Under the pieces are notes generated by a model. That model was not told where the DNA came from. It ran no database searches and saw nothing but the letters and a program-made list of their open reading frames with translations. This document shows positions 30,301-39,700 of a stretch of DNA of 64,000 nt, in pieces. Source of the DNA: Aplectana chamaeleonis (taxonomy: Eukaryota > Nematoda > Chromadorea > Rhabditida > Cosmocercidae). A program made the position numbers and the translations under genes. Each line of letters begins with the position of its first letter. Within the stretch, counting starts at the first letter, position 1. The stretch is from assembly GCA_029168955.1 (NCBI GenBank), contig JAPDOI010000135.1, forward strand, positions 1,368,501 to 1,432,500, given 5' to 3'.

Positions 30301-32977
30301 CACGACGTCCCAATGACGTCATCAGAAGCCCGAAGCACTTCTGACGATGTCGTGATGACGTCATCAGAAGCCCGAAGCACTTTTCACGACGTCCCAATGA
30401 CGTCATCAGAAGCCCGAAGCACTTTTGACGACGTCCCGATGACGTCATCAGAAGCCCGAAGCACTTTTCGCGATGTCCAGATGACGTCATCAGAAACCCG
30501 AAGCACTTCTGACGATGTCGTGATGACGTCCTCAGGAGCCCGAAGAACTTTTGACGACGTCCTGATGACGTCTTCAGGAGCCCGAAGCACTTTTCACGAC
30601 GTCCCAATGACGTCATCAGAAGCCTGAAGCACTTCTGACGATGTCGTGATGACGTTTTCAGGAGCCCGAAGCACTTTTCACGACGTCCCGATGACGTCAT
30701 CAGAAGCCCGAAGCACTTTTGACGACGTCCCGATGACGTCATCAGAAGCCCGAAGCACTTTTCGCGATGTCCAGATGACGTCATCAGAAACCCGAAGCAC
30801 TTCTGACGATGTCGTGATGACGTCCTCAGGAGCCCGAAGAACTTTTGACGACGTCCTGATGACGTCTTCAGGAGCCCGAAGCACTTTTCACGACGTCCCA
30901 ATGACGTCATCAGAATCCCGAAGCACTTTTCACGACGTCCCGATGACGTCATCAGAAGCCCGAAGCACTTTTCACGACGTCCCAATGACGTCATCAGAAG
31001 CCCGAAGCACTTCTGACGATGTCGTGATGACGTCCTCAGGAGCCCGAAGCACTTTTCACGACGTCCCGATGACGTCATCAGAAGCCCGAAGCACTTTTGA
31101 CGACGTCCCGATGACGTCATCAGAAGCCCGAAGCACTTTTCGCGATGTCCAGATGACGTCATCAGAAACCCGAAGCATTTTTCACGATCTCCCGATGACG
31201 TCATCAAGAGCCCGAAGCACTTTTCACGATGTCCCGATGACGTCATGAGGAGCCCGAAGCACTTTTCACGACGTCCCGATGACGTCATCAGAAGCCCGAA
31301 GCACTTTTCGCGACGTCCCAGTGACGTCATCAGAAAGCCCGAAGCACTTTTCACAACGTCACGATGACGTTATCAGGAGCCCGAAGCACTACTGACGACG
31401 TCACGATGACGTCATCAAGAGCCCGAAGCACTTTTCGCGACGTCACGATGACGTCATCAGAAAGCCCGAAGCACTTTTCACAACGTCACGATGACGTTAT
31501 CAGGAGCCCGAAGCACTTTTCACGACGTCCCAATGACGTCATCAGAAGCCCGAAGCACTTTTCACGACGTCACGATGACGTCATCAGGAGCCCGAAGCAC
31601 TTCTGACGACGTCACGATGACGTCATCAGAAGCCCGAAGCACTTTTCACGACGTCCCGATGACGTCATCAGAAGCCCGAAGCACTTTTCACGACGTCACG
31701 ATGACGTCATCAGGAGCCCGAAGCACTTTTGACGACGTCCCCATGACGTCATCAGAAGCCCGAAGCACTTTTCGCGATGTCCAGATGGCGTCATCAGAAT
31801 CCCGAAGCACTTCTGACGATGTCGTGATGACGTCCTCAGGAGCCCGAAGAACTTTTGACGACGTCCTGATGACGTCTTCAGGAGCCCGAAGCACTTTTCA
31901 CGACGTCCCAATGACGTCATCAGAATCCCGAAGCACTTTTCACGACGTCCCGATGACGTCATCAGAAGCCCGAAGCACTTTTCACGACGTCCCAATGACG
32001 TCATCAGAAGCCCGAAGCACTTCTGACGATGTCGTGATGACGTCCTCAGGAGCCCGAAGCACTTTTCACGACGTCCCGATGACGTCATCAGAAGCCCGAA
32101 GCACTTTTGACGACGTCCCGATGACGTCATCAGAAGCCCGAAGCACTTTTCGCGATGTCCAGATGACGTCATCAGAAACCCGAAGCATTTTTCACGATCT
32201 CCCGATGACGTCATCAAGAGCCCGAAGCACTTTTCACGATGTCCCGATGACGTCATGAGGAGCCCGAAGCACTTTTCACGACGTCCCGATGACGTCATCA
32301 GAGGCCCGAAGCACTTTTCGCGACGTCCCAGTGACGTCATCAGAAAGCCCGAAGCACTTTTCACAACGTCACGATGACGTTATCAGGAGCCCGAAGCACT
32401 ACTGACGACGTCACGATGACGTCATCAAGAGCCCGAAGCACTTTTCACGACGTCACGATGACGTCATCAGAAGCCCGAAGCACTTTTGACGACGTCCCGA
32501 TGACGTCATCAGAAGCCCGAAGCACTTTTCACGACGTCCCAATGACGTCATCAGAAGCCCGAAGCACTTTTCACGACGTCACGATGACGTCATCAGGAGC
32601 CCGAAGCACTTCTGACGACGTCACGATGACGTCATCAGAAGCCCGAAGCACTTTTCACGACGCCCCGCTGACGTCATCAGAAGCCCGAAGCACTTTTCAC
32701 GACGTCACGATGACGTCATCAGGAGCCCGAAGCACTTCTGACGATGTCGTGATGACGTCCTCAGGAGCCCGAAGCACTTTTCGCGATGTCCAGATGACGT
32801 CATCAGAAGCCCGAAGCAGTTTTCACGACGCCCCGCTGACGTCATCAGAAGCCCGAAGCACTTTTCACGACGTCACGATGACGTCATCAGGAGCCCGAAG
32901 CACTTCTGACGATGTCGTGATGACGTCCTCAGGAGCCCGAAGCACTTTTCGCGATGTCCCGATGATGCCATCAGAAT
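9359..32977. repeat. 42 bp satellite array with CRE palindromes
   Basis: A tandem array of roughly 555 copies of a 42 bp unit. In order, the usual unit has CGATGACGTCATCAG, AAGCCCGAAGCACTTTT, then CACGACGTCC. GATGACGTCATC is a perfect 12 bp palindrome containing TGACGTCA, and each unit has two GACGTC sites 11 bases apart across the junction. Because 42 is divisible by 3 and few stops arise, two frames on each strand stay open for hundreds of codons (14-residue repeats such as MTSSEARSTFHDVP and GRREKCFGLLMTSS). Variant units (CGTGATGACGTCCTCAGG, CGCGATGTCCAGATGACG) occur in ordered blocks on both flanks. About 15.3-25.3 kb is more uniform. Frame-changing units, a MITE and a lack of start or splice signals argue against coding. 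Confidence 0.97.
9489..9693. mobile_element. hAT-like MITE inserted in the satellite
   Basis: A 205 bp non-satellite block interrupts the array near its left edge. Its ends are inverted repeats: left GGGGCTATCATAGACGGGG, right the complement of GGGACTATCCTAGACGGGG, each followed by a G/C run and TGCAC or GCAC. It is flanked on both sides by GCACTTTT, an 8 bp stretch that occurs once in every satellite unit, so it looks like an 8 bp target duplication. Eight-base duplications are typical of hAT elements. There is no transposase frame. Confidence 0.8.
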
Positions 32978-33097
32978 CCCCACTCACCTACAAATCGATC
33001 ACTTACCAGCCTACGCACCCCCTACCAACTTACCTGTCTGCCAAGCTGATTGCCTTCGACCATTGACAGTGGCTATTAGCAGTGAGAACTGAAAAGC
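32978..33097. other. Satellite edge, no gene
   Basis: The array ends abruptly after a diverged unit (GATGATGCCATCAG). The following bases are pyrimidine-rich and show no repeat or gene. Confidence 0.6.
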
Positions 33098-33099
33098 GT

Positions 33100-33160
33100 G
33101 ACGGCCCACGGCCTACGGCCCACGGCCTACGGCCTACGGCTCACGGCCTACGGCGCACAC
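33100..33160. repeat. 7 bp microsatellite (GGCCTAC)n
   Basis: About eight units of GGCCTAC, with variants GGCCCAC, GGCTCAC and GGCGCAC, in direct tandem. Confidence 0.85.
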
Positions 33161-33789
33161 CATGAAATTTCCTTAAGCTTTCGGGCTCACAACTTTGTTA
33201 TTTGTGAACCAATTTTGTTGAAATTCGGACAGCAGGTGTATTCTGGACCCCTTCGCTTATATCCAGAAGGGAATCTTCAGAAATGTTGTTTTAAAGATTC
33301 TATAAACTATTTTATAAAAATCAAAGTGATCACAAGGCCTAGGCAAAACCAAACCTCTCCAGCCGCTTCGCGGCTGGAGCGATTTGCCACCGCTCAGGAA
33401 TTATCCTGTTAAAGTTGGGCTCTGGTCTATTGAGGCAAGTTAAAACCTGTTTTACGTGGACTATGTCAAGACGCGTATGAACATAGACATGTGTAGAGAA
33501 AGGTATTAACAATGTTGCTGGTATAAAAGGCTCCTCATCTCACCGTGTGCCTCAGTCGGCTCTTCGGAGCCGGACCTGGAAGGTGGCCTTAGTCACTTTC
33601 CAGAAGATCCACCGGATACCGGAGGATAATTTTTGTCGCCGAGGGGATATCCCCACGGCTCGGGGGGGAGGTGGTACCCAAGTATGGGCCCATCTCCCCA
33701 CGGTTTGCAGTGGGGTGGACCCCACTGAGAACAGTGGTGGTGGGGTCACCCCCACCTCCCGTTAGGATCACAACAATGATGATCCTTGT
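33161..33789. other. Non-coding interval with GC hairpins
   Basis: No gene is supported. It holds a hairpin with a TTC loop (AGCCGC-TTC-GCGGCT, near 33359-33373; GAA loop on the other strand) and G-rich/C-rich inverted blocks around 33660-33765, such as GGGGTCACCCCC. Short ORFs on both strands are by-products. Confidence 0.45.
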
Positions 33790-34145
33790 GGGATGGTTTC
33801 TTGGCACCCGAGAAAGTGGAGAATACCAAGTGATTTTGGTCCAAAAACTCTTAATCTCCTTTTTTTCCAGACGGCATTCACGATCTTGTTGCAACACTTA
33901 AAATTTAGTTAGGGAGTAAATTTTTTGGCAGGAGGCTGGAAATGGATGCAGCTAGCTCCTATTCAATGTTGGAGCTGAAAGCTAAATTTTCCTCAAAATT
34001 GAGGGCCAAGACGGGTAAAAACATGTAAACGTGTTATTGTAAACCATCCGACGCTCACTGAACTTTAAAAATGAACTAATGAAAATCAACACAGCTAATG
34101 ATAGGCTTCTGCCCAGGAATGTTTCCTCTTTGAGACGGTTGGTGG
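33790..34145 (+). repeat. Dispersed repeat family R1, copy 3
   Basis: Aligns by eye with 7436-7797 along nearly its whole length, including GGTTTCTTGGC, AATCTCC(T)nCCAGACGG, CACGATCTTGTTGCAACA, GGAGGCTGGAA.TGGATGC, AAACCATCCGACG and CACAGCTAATGATAGG. Differences are scattered substitutions and small indels. Confidence 0.82.
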
Positions 34146-34252
34146 GGTGTGCAGGACGTCGTAGAAGGTGTGCGGTAACCCAGTGGGGGTGCGCTGGACG
34201 CCGTAGGAAGCGTGCGGGCTCCCAATGGGAGTGCGTAGGACGCCGTAGAAAA
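34143..34252 (+). repeat. ~41 bp minisatellite, 2.7 units
   Basis: Three consecutive units share the order GGGGTGYGC, NGGACG(C/T)CGTAG, AA.GTGTGCGG and CCCA.TGG. The last is partial. Two inverted units occur at 6660-6725, so this unit travels with or near the R1 repeat family. Confidence 0.7.
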
Positions 34253-34329
34253 TGTAAAAAAAGTGAAGCTTTCGCTCAAGAACACTTTCACGTGCGCCAA
34301 CTTGCGCAATTGAAGCACCGCAGTCTCGA

Positions 34330-36387
34330 TTCTCAAGAAGAAAGGAGGTCCTGCTGACTGTAGCAACTACCGGCCCATCCGACTTCTTAGCCATACAATG
34401 AAGATTTTCGAGAGGATTCTGGATAGAAGATTGCGTGATGTCGTTGAGCGGAGTGTAAATCAATGTGGGTTCGTTAAGAACTGCGGCACCGTCGACGCTA
34501 TCCATGCGACACGACTTCTTAAGGAAAAGCATCGTGAAAAAGGAGAAGGTGTTCACCTCGCCTTGCTTGATCTTGAGAAAGCGTTCGACAGAATCCCTCA
34601 CAAAGTAGTATGGTACGCTTTGCGTATCCGAGATGTGCCCGAAGTTTTGATCGGTTGAGTGAAGCTTTTGTACGTGAACACGCCAAGTTGCATACGATCC
34701 GCGGCAGGAACATCAAGGCCTTTACGAATCAATGTTGGAGATCATCACGGCTCCGCCCTCTTCCCTCTGCTCTTCATCATCGTCATGGATGTCATCACAC
34801 GAGATCTGCAGCGTTCAGCACCTTGGACACTGTTGCATGCTGACGACGTGATGCTCGCCTCAGACAGCAAAGAAAATCTCCGAGCGCAAGTTCAAGCTTG
34901 GCACGACAGACTGGCAGAATTCGGATAACGACTTAATAAGAAGAAAACGGAATGCATGACAAACGCGAGTTGTGACGATTCAATCCAAGTCGACTACACA
35001 GTCTTGCCAAAAGTGCATGCGTTTCGATATCTTGGGACGCTTAGCGATGAAGGGACGCTGACGGCTGGAGCTGACGCACGCATCAATGCTGCTTGGTTGA
35101 AATGGAGAACCGCGAGCGGAGCGCTTTGTGATAAAAAGGTTTGCGACCGGCTCAAGTCAAAGATTTATCGTTCGGTTGTGAGGCCCGTCGCACTGTATGG
35201 CACAGAGTGTTGTCCAATGACAAAGATAGCAGGAAGGCGGCTCGGCGTGATGGAAACGGAGATGCTTAGTTGGTGTGGTGGGTTGGCCTGATTGGACCGA
35301 GTTCGGAATGAAGATGTGCGCGAAAGATTCGGTGACGCGCCCATTTCGAACAAACTTCGCGAAAATCGCCTATGATGGTGCGGGCACGTTCTGCGAGCTA
35401 GAGAACACTTGATAGCGAAAGCGGCTATGCAGCTCCACATGAAGGGCCAGGGACCATGGGGACGACCTAAGCAGAGATGGCTGTATGTCTCGCACAACGA
35501 TATGCGATTCGCAGGCCTCCATCCTGACAACGCGAACGACAAAGTTCAAGGCAGTGTTCACGATGAAAAAAGTTTTCGAAATTCCACTAGGATTGGGTAG
35601 TGGAGGGACACTCTGTAACGTTAACGTCGAAAGAACGCATGAAAACGAGCCAGGAAGAGCCCTAAAAGAGCCCGAAGTTGCAACTTCGAGCGCATTGAAA
35701 ACCCCAAAAGCGCATCACACGCCCAGCGACGTGAACAAATGAATGCTCGAGATCGTGAGATGAGCGATGATTTTCAATCATTAGCCCCGTTCTTCCCTTC
35801 ATTCTCAGCTTCTCTCTTTACTCAGGTCAGCTCGCATAGATCGGCTGCAAAAGACGGAAGTTACAAGCCTCGGACAACTCGTCCACCATGGGCTCCATGA
35901 CATTGCTCACCTGCGTGCGTACGCGTTACGGTCCGGCGAGTGTCGCTCGCGGAAGAACCACCATCGTATGGAAGTGTCATCAACACCCTATACGGCAAAA
36001 CGGTTATCGTTAGTGACATTAACTGAATGCATCTATGTAAAAAATGCCCCAGAACATGCCAGTTTACTTGATTTCACATAAATGGTGGGATGTCGCGTCG
36101 TCGCTCTTTCCGCCGCGCGCGACGCTCACCGACCGCGACGCAGAACGCTTGGGTGAGCAATGACCGCTCCCCTCCACCATGTTTCCATAGCTCAATCTTC
36201 GAGGGACCATACCTGCGTTCACAGAAGGTCTTGTATGATTTCAGAGACACCATTGGAATCAGCATGGGGCCGTTTTCAAGATAGGCGGAAAAACAGAAAA
36301 ACGATTTTCATCGTGAACACTGCCTTTAAATGGCGGCAGCGTTCGAGAAAAGCTGAGACTGCTACACTACAATGCAGGACAATAGCT
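34330..36387 (+). pseudogene. Decayed RTE-type LINE reverse transcriptase
   Basis: A single plus-strand frame from about 34336 encodes a reverse transcriptase: SNYRPIRLLS, motif A LLDLEKAFDRIPHKVVW near 34575, motif B region with HHGSALFPLLFIIVMD near 34765, motif C as HADDVMLAS near 34843 (histidine in place of the usual tyrosine), then YLGTLSDEG, WLKWR and VRPVALYGTE. The frame carries four stops (TGA 34656-34658, TAA 34926-34928, TGA 35289-35291, TGA 35373-35375) but no shift. The endonuclease is absent, so the copy is 5' truncated. It is split by a MITE at 35549-36325. After the MITE the frame resumes with WRQRSRKAE and runs into the GAA tail, as expected for RTE elements, which end in simple repeats. 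Confidence 0.92.
35549..36325. mobile_element. TTAA-type MITE inside the RTE LINE
   Basis: The 777 bp element begins AGGCAGTGTTCACGATGAAA and ends with the complement of AGGCAGTGTTCACGATGAAA. It is flanked by TTCA (35545-35548) and TTAA (36326-36329). Taking out the element and one 4-base flank joins the LINE frame as DKVQ|WRQRSRKAE without a shift. That independently supports a 4 bp target duplication in which one copy has changed by one base. The interior matches the MITE at 341-841 (inverted; 36150-36290 and 35750-35890 correspond to about 370-500 and 495-620). There is no transposase frame. Confidence 0.88.
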
Positions 36388-36489
36388 GAAGAAGAAGAAG
36401 AAGAAGAAGAAGAAGAAGAAGAAGAAGAAGAAAAAGAAGAAGAAAAAGAAAAAGAAGAAGACGAGGAGGAGGACGAGGAGGAGGACGAG

Positions 36490-36569
<80 letters not shown>

Positions 36570-36570
36570 A

Positions 36571-36617
<47 letters not shown>

Positions 36618-36618
36618 A

Positions 36619-36665
<47 letters not shown>

Positions 36666-36700
36666 AGACGAAGACGAAGACGAAGAAGAAGAAGAAGAAG
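36388..36700 (+). repeat. GAA/GAG/GAC triplet tract (LINE 3' tail)
   Basis: The 313-base tract starts as pure GAA, passes through AAA/GAA, and becomes (GACGAG)n and (GACGAA)n. It reads as poly-Glu/Asp on the plus strand and poly-Ser on the minus strand, which is why ORFs span it. It directly follows the RTE reverse-transcriptase C terminus, so it is most simply an expanded LINE tail. The first 70 bases are purine-only on this strand and could form triplex DNA. Confidence 0.93.
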
Positions 36701-36792
36701 GGCGCACTACTGACCGTCCTCCAACACGATGGTGAAACTTCTTCACCAAGAGCCTTGACGAAAGGATGAGATCGTGTTCCTTGAGCGAGTAG
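36701..36792. other. Short spacer between LINE tail and satellite 2
   Basis: About 90 bases with no gene. GGTGAA..TTCTTCACC at about 36731-36750 is a minor inverted repeat. Confidence 0.5.
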
Positions 36793-39700
36793 GAGCGGCG
36801 CTTTGGCCGGGTTTTTTTTTCTGACCGTTTTTAATTCGTTCAGAAAATCCACTTGGTTTTTGAGCAGAGCGCCGCGGAGCGGCCCGACCCCCCTCTTCCC
36901 CCCCCCCCCCGGCTTATGGTTCCCGGACAAAGCGCCGCGAAGCGGCGCTTTGGCCCGGTTTTTTTTCTGACCGTTAGATTTAATTCGTTCAGAAAATCCA
37001 CTTGGTTTTTGAGCAGAGCGCCGCGAAGCGGCGCAAACCCCCCGGCTTATGGTTCCCGGACAAAGCGCCGCGAAGCGGCGCTTTGGCCCGGTTTTTTTTC
37101 TGACCGTTAGATTTAATTCGTTCAGAAAATCCACTTGATTTTTGAGCAGAGCGCCGCGAAGCAGCGCAAACTCCCCGGCTTATGTTTCCCGAACAAAGCG
37201 CCGCGAAGCGGCGCTTTGGCCGGGCGTTTTTTTCTGACCGATAGATTTAATTCGCTCAGAAAATCCACTTGGTTTTGGAGCAGATCGCCGCGAAGCGGCG
37301 CAAACCCCCTGGCTTATGGTTCCCGGGCAAAGCGCCGCGAAGCGGCGCTTTGGCCGGGGTTTTTTCTCTGACCGTTAGATTTAATTCGTTCAGAGAATCC
37401 ACTTGGTTGTTGGAGCGCCGCGAAGCGGCCGAACCCCGGTTTATGGTTCCCGGACAAAGCGCCGCGAAGCGGCGCTTTGGCCCGGTTTTTTTTTGATCGT
37501 TAGATTTAATTCGTTCAGAAAATCCACTTGGTTTTTGAGCAGAGCGCCGCGAAGCGGCGCGAACCCCTCGGCTTATGGTTCCCGGACAAAGCGCCGCGAA
37601 GCGGCGCTTTGGCCCGGTTTTTTTCTGACCGTTAGATTTAATTCGTTCAGAAAATCCACTTGGTTTTTGGGCAGAGCGCCGCGAAGCGGCGCGAACCCCC
37701 CGGTTTATGGTTCCCGGACAAAGCGCCGCGAAGCGGCGCTTTGGCCGGGTTTTTTTCTGACCGTTAGATTTAATTCGTTCAGAAAATCCACTTGGTTTTT
37801 GGGCAGAGCGCCGCGAAGCGGCGCGATCCCCCCCCGCTTATGGTTCCCGAACAAAGCGCCGCGAAGCGGCGCTTTGGCCGTGTTTTTTTCTGACCGTTAG
37901 ATTTAAGTCGTTCAGAAAATCCACTTGGTTTTTGAGCAGAGCGCCGCGAAGCGGCGCGAACCCCCCGACTTTTGGTTCCCGGACAAAGCGCCGCGAAGCG
38001 GCGCTTTGGCCGTGTTTTTTTCTGACCGTTAGATTTAATTCGTTCAGAAAATCCACTTGGTTTTTGGGCAGAGCGCCGCGAAGCGGCGCGAACCCCCCGG
38101 TTTATGGTTCCCGGACAAAGCGCCGCGAAGCGGCGCTTTGGCCGGGTTTTTTTCTGACCGTTAGATTTAATTCGTTCAGAAAATCCACTTGGTTTTTGGG
38201 CAGAGCGCCGCGGAGCGGCGCGACCTCTTCCCCGGTTTATGGTTCCCGGACAAAGCGCCGCGAAGCGGCGCTTTGGCTGGTTTTTTTCTGACCTTCAGAG
38301 ATTTAATTCGTTCAGAAAATCCTCTTGGTTTTTGGGCAGAGCGCCGCGAAGCGGCACGAACCCCCCGGTTTATGGTTCCGGGACAAGCGCCGCCGCGAAG
38401 CGGCGCTTTAGCCGTGTTTTTTCTGACCGTTAGATTTAATTCGTTCAGAAAATCCACTTGGTTTTTGGGCAGAGCGCCGCGAAGCGGCGCGAATTCCCGG
38501 CTTATGGTTCCCGGACAAAGCGCCGCGAAGCGGCGCTTTGGCCGGGTTTTTTTCTGACCGTTAGATTTAATTCGTTCAGAAAATCCACTTGGTTTTTGGG
38601 CAGAGCGCCGCGAAGCGGCGCGAACCCCCCGGCTTATGGTTCCCGGACAAAGCGCCGCGAAGCGGCGCTTTGGCCGGGTTTTTTTTTTCTGACCGTTAGA
38701 TTTAATTCGTTCAGAAAATCCACTTGGTTTTTGAGCAGAGCGCCGCGAAGCGGCGCAAACCCCCTGGCTTATGGTTCCCGGACAAAGCGCCGCGAAGCGG
38801 CGCTTTGGCCGGGGTTTTTTCTCTGACCGTTAGATTTAATTCGTTCAGAAAATCCACTTGGTTTTTGAGCAGAGCGCCGCGAAGCGGCGCAAACCCCACG
38901 GCTTATGGTTCCCGGACAAAGCGCCGCGAAGCGGCGCTTTGGCCCGTTTTTTTCTCTGACCGTTAGATTTAATTCGTTCAGAAAATCCACTTGGTTTTTG
39001 GGCAGAGCGCCGCGAACCCCTCGGCTTATGGTTCCCGGACAAAGCGCCGCGAAGCGGCGCTTTGGCCGGGTTTTTTTCTGACCGTTAGATTTAATTCGTT
39101 CAGAAAATCCACTTGGTTTTTGGGCAGAGCGCCGCGAAGCGGCGCGAACCCCCGGCTTATGGTTCCCGGACAAAGCGCCGCGAAGCGGCGCTTTGGCCGG
39201 TTTTTTCTGACCGTTAGATTTAATTCGTTCAGGAAATCCACTTGGTTTTTGGGCAGAGCGCCGCGAAGCGGCGCGAAAACCCCGGTTTATGGTTCCCGGA
39301 CAAAGCGCCGCGAAGCGGCGCTTTGGCCGTGTTTTTTTTCTGACCGTTAGATTTAATTCGTTCAGAAAATCCACTTGGTTTTTGGGCAGAGCGCCGCGAA
39401 GCGGCGCGAACCCCCCGGCTTATGGTTCCCGGACAAAGCGCCGCGAAGCGGCGCTTTGGCCGGGTTTTTTTCTGACCGTTAGATTTAATTCGTTCAGAAA
39501 ATCCACTTGGTTTTTGGGCAGAGCGCCGCGAAGCGGCGCGAACCCCCCGGCTTATGGTTCCCGGACAAAGCGCCGCGAAGCGGCGCTTTGGCCGGGTTTT
39601 TTTTCTGACCGTTAGATTTAATTCGTTCAGAAAATCCACTTGGTTTTTGGGCAGAGCGCCGCGAAGCGGCGCGAACCCCCCGGCTTATGGTTCCCGGACA

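Noticed and set aside
10141..31354. Very long ORFs of 14-residue repeats on both strands
   Set aside because: They follow from a 42 bp period with no stop in four frames; there are frame-changing units, no splice or start context, and both strands are equally open.
9359..32977. CRISPR array
   Set aside because: Repeats are directly contiguous without unique spacers, and the context is eukaryotic.
33522..33529. TATAAAAG as a promoter TATA box
   Set aside because: The match is good, but no transcript start, gene or LINE 5' end follows at a sensible distance.
36160..36749. Poly-Glu/Asp and poly-Ser proteins
   Set aside because: Translations of the triplet tract and a MITE; the part after the MITE belongs to the LINE.
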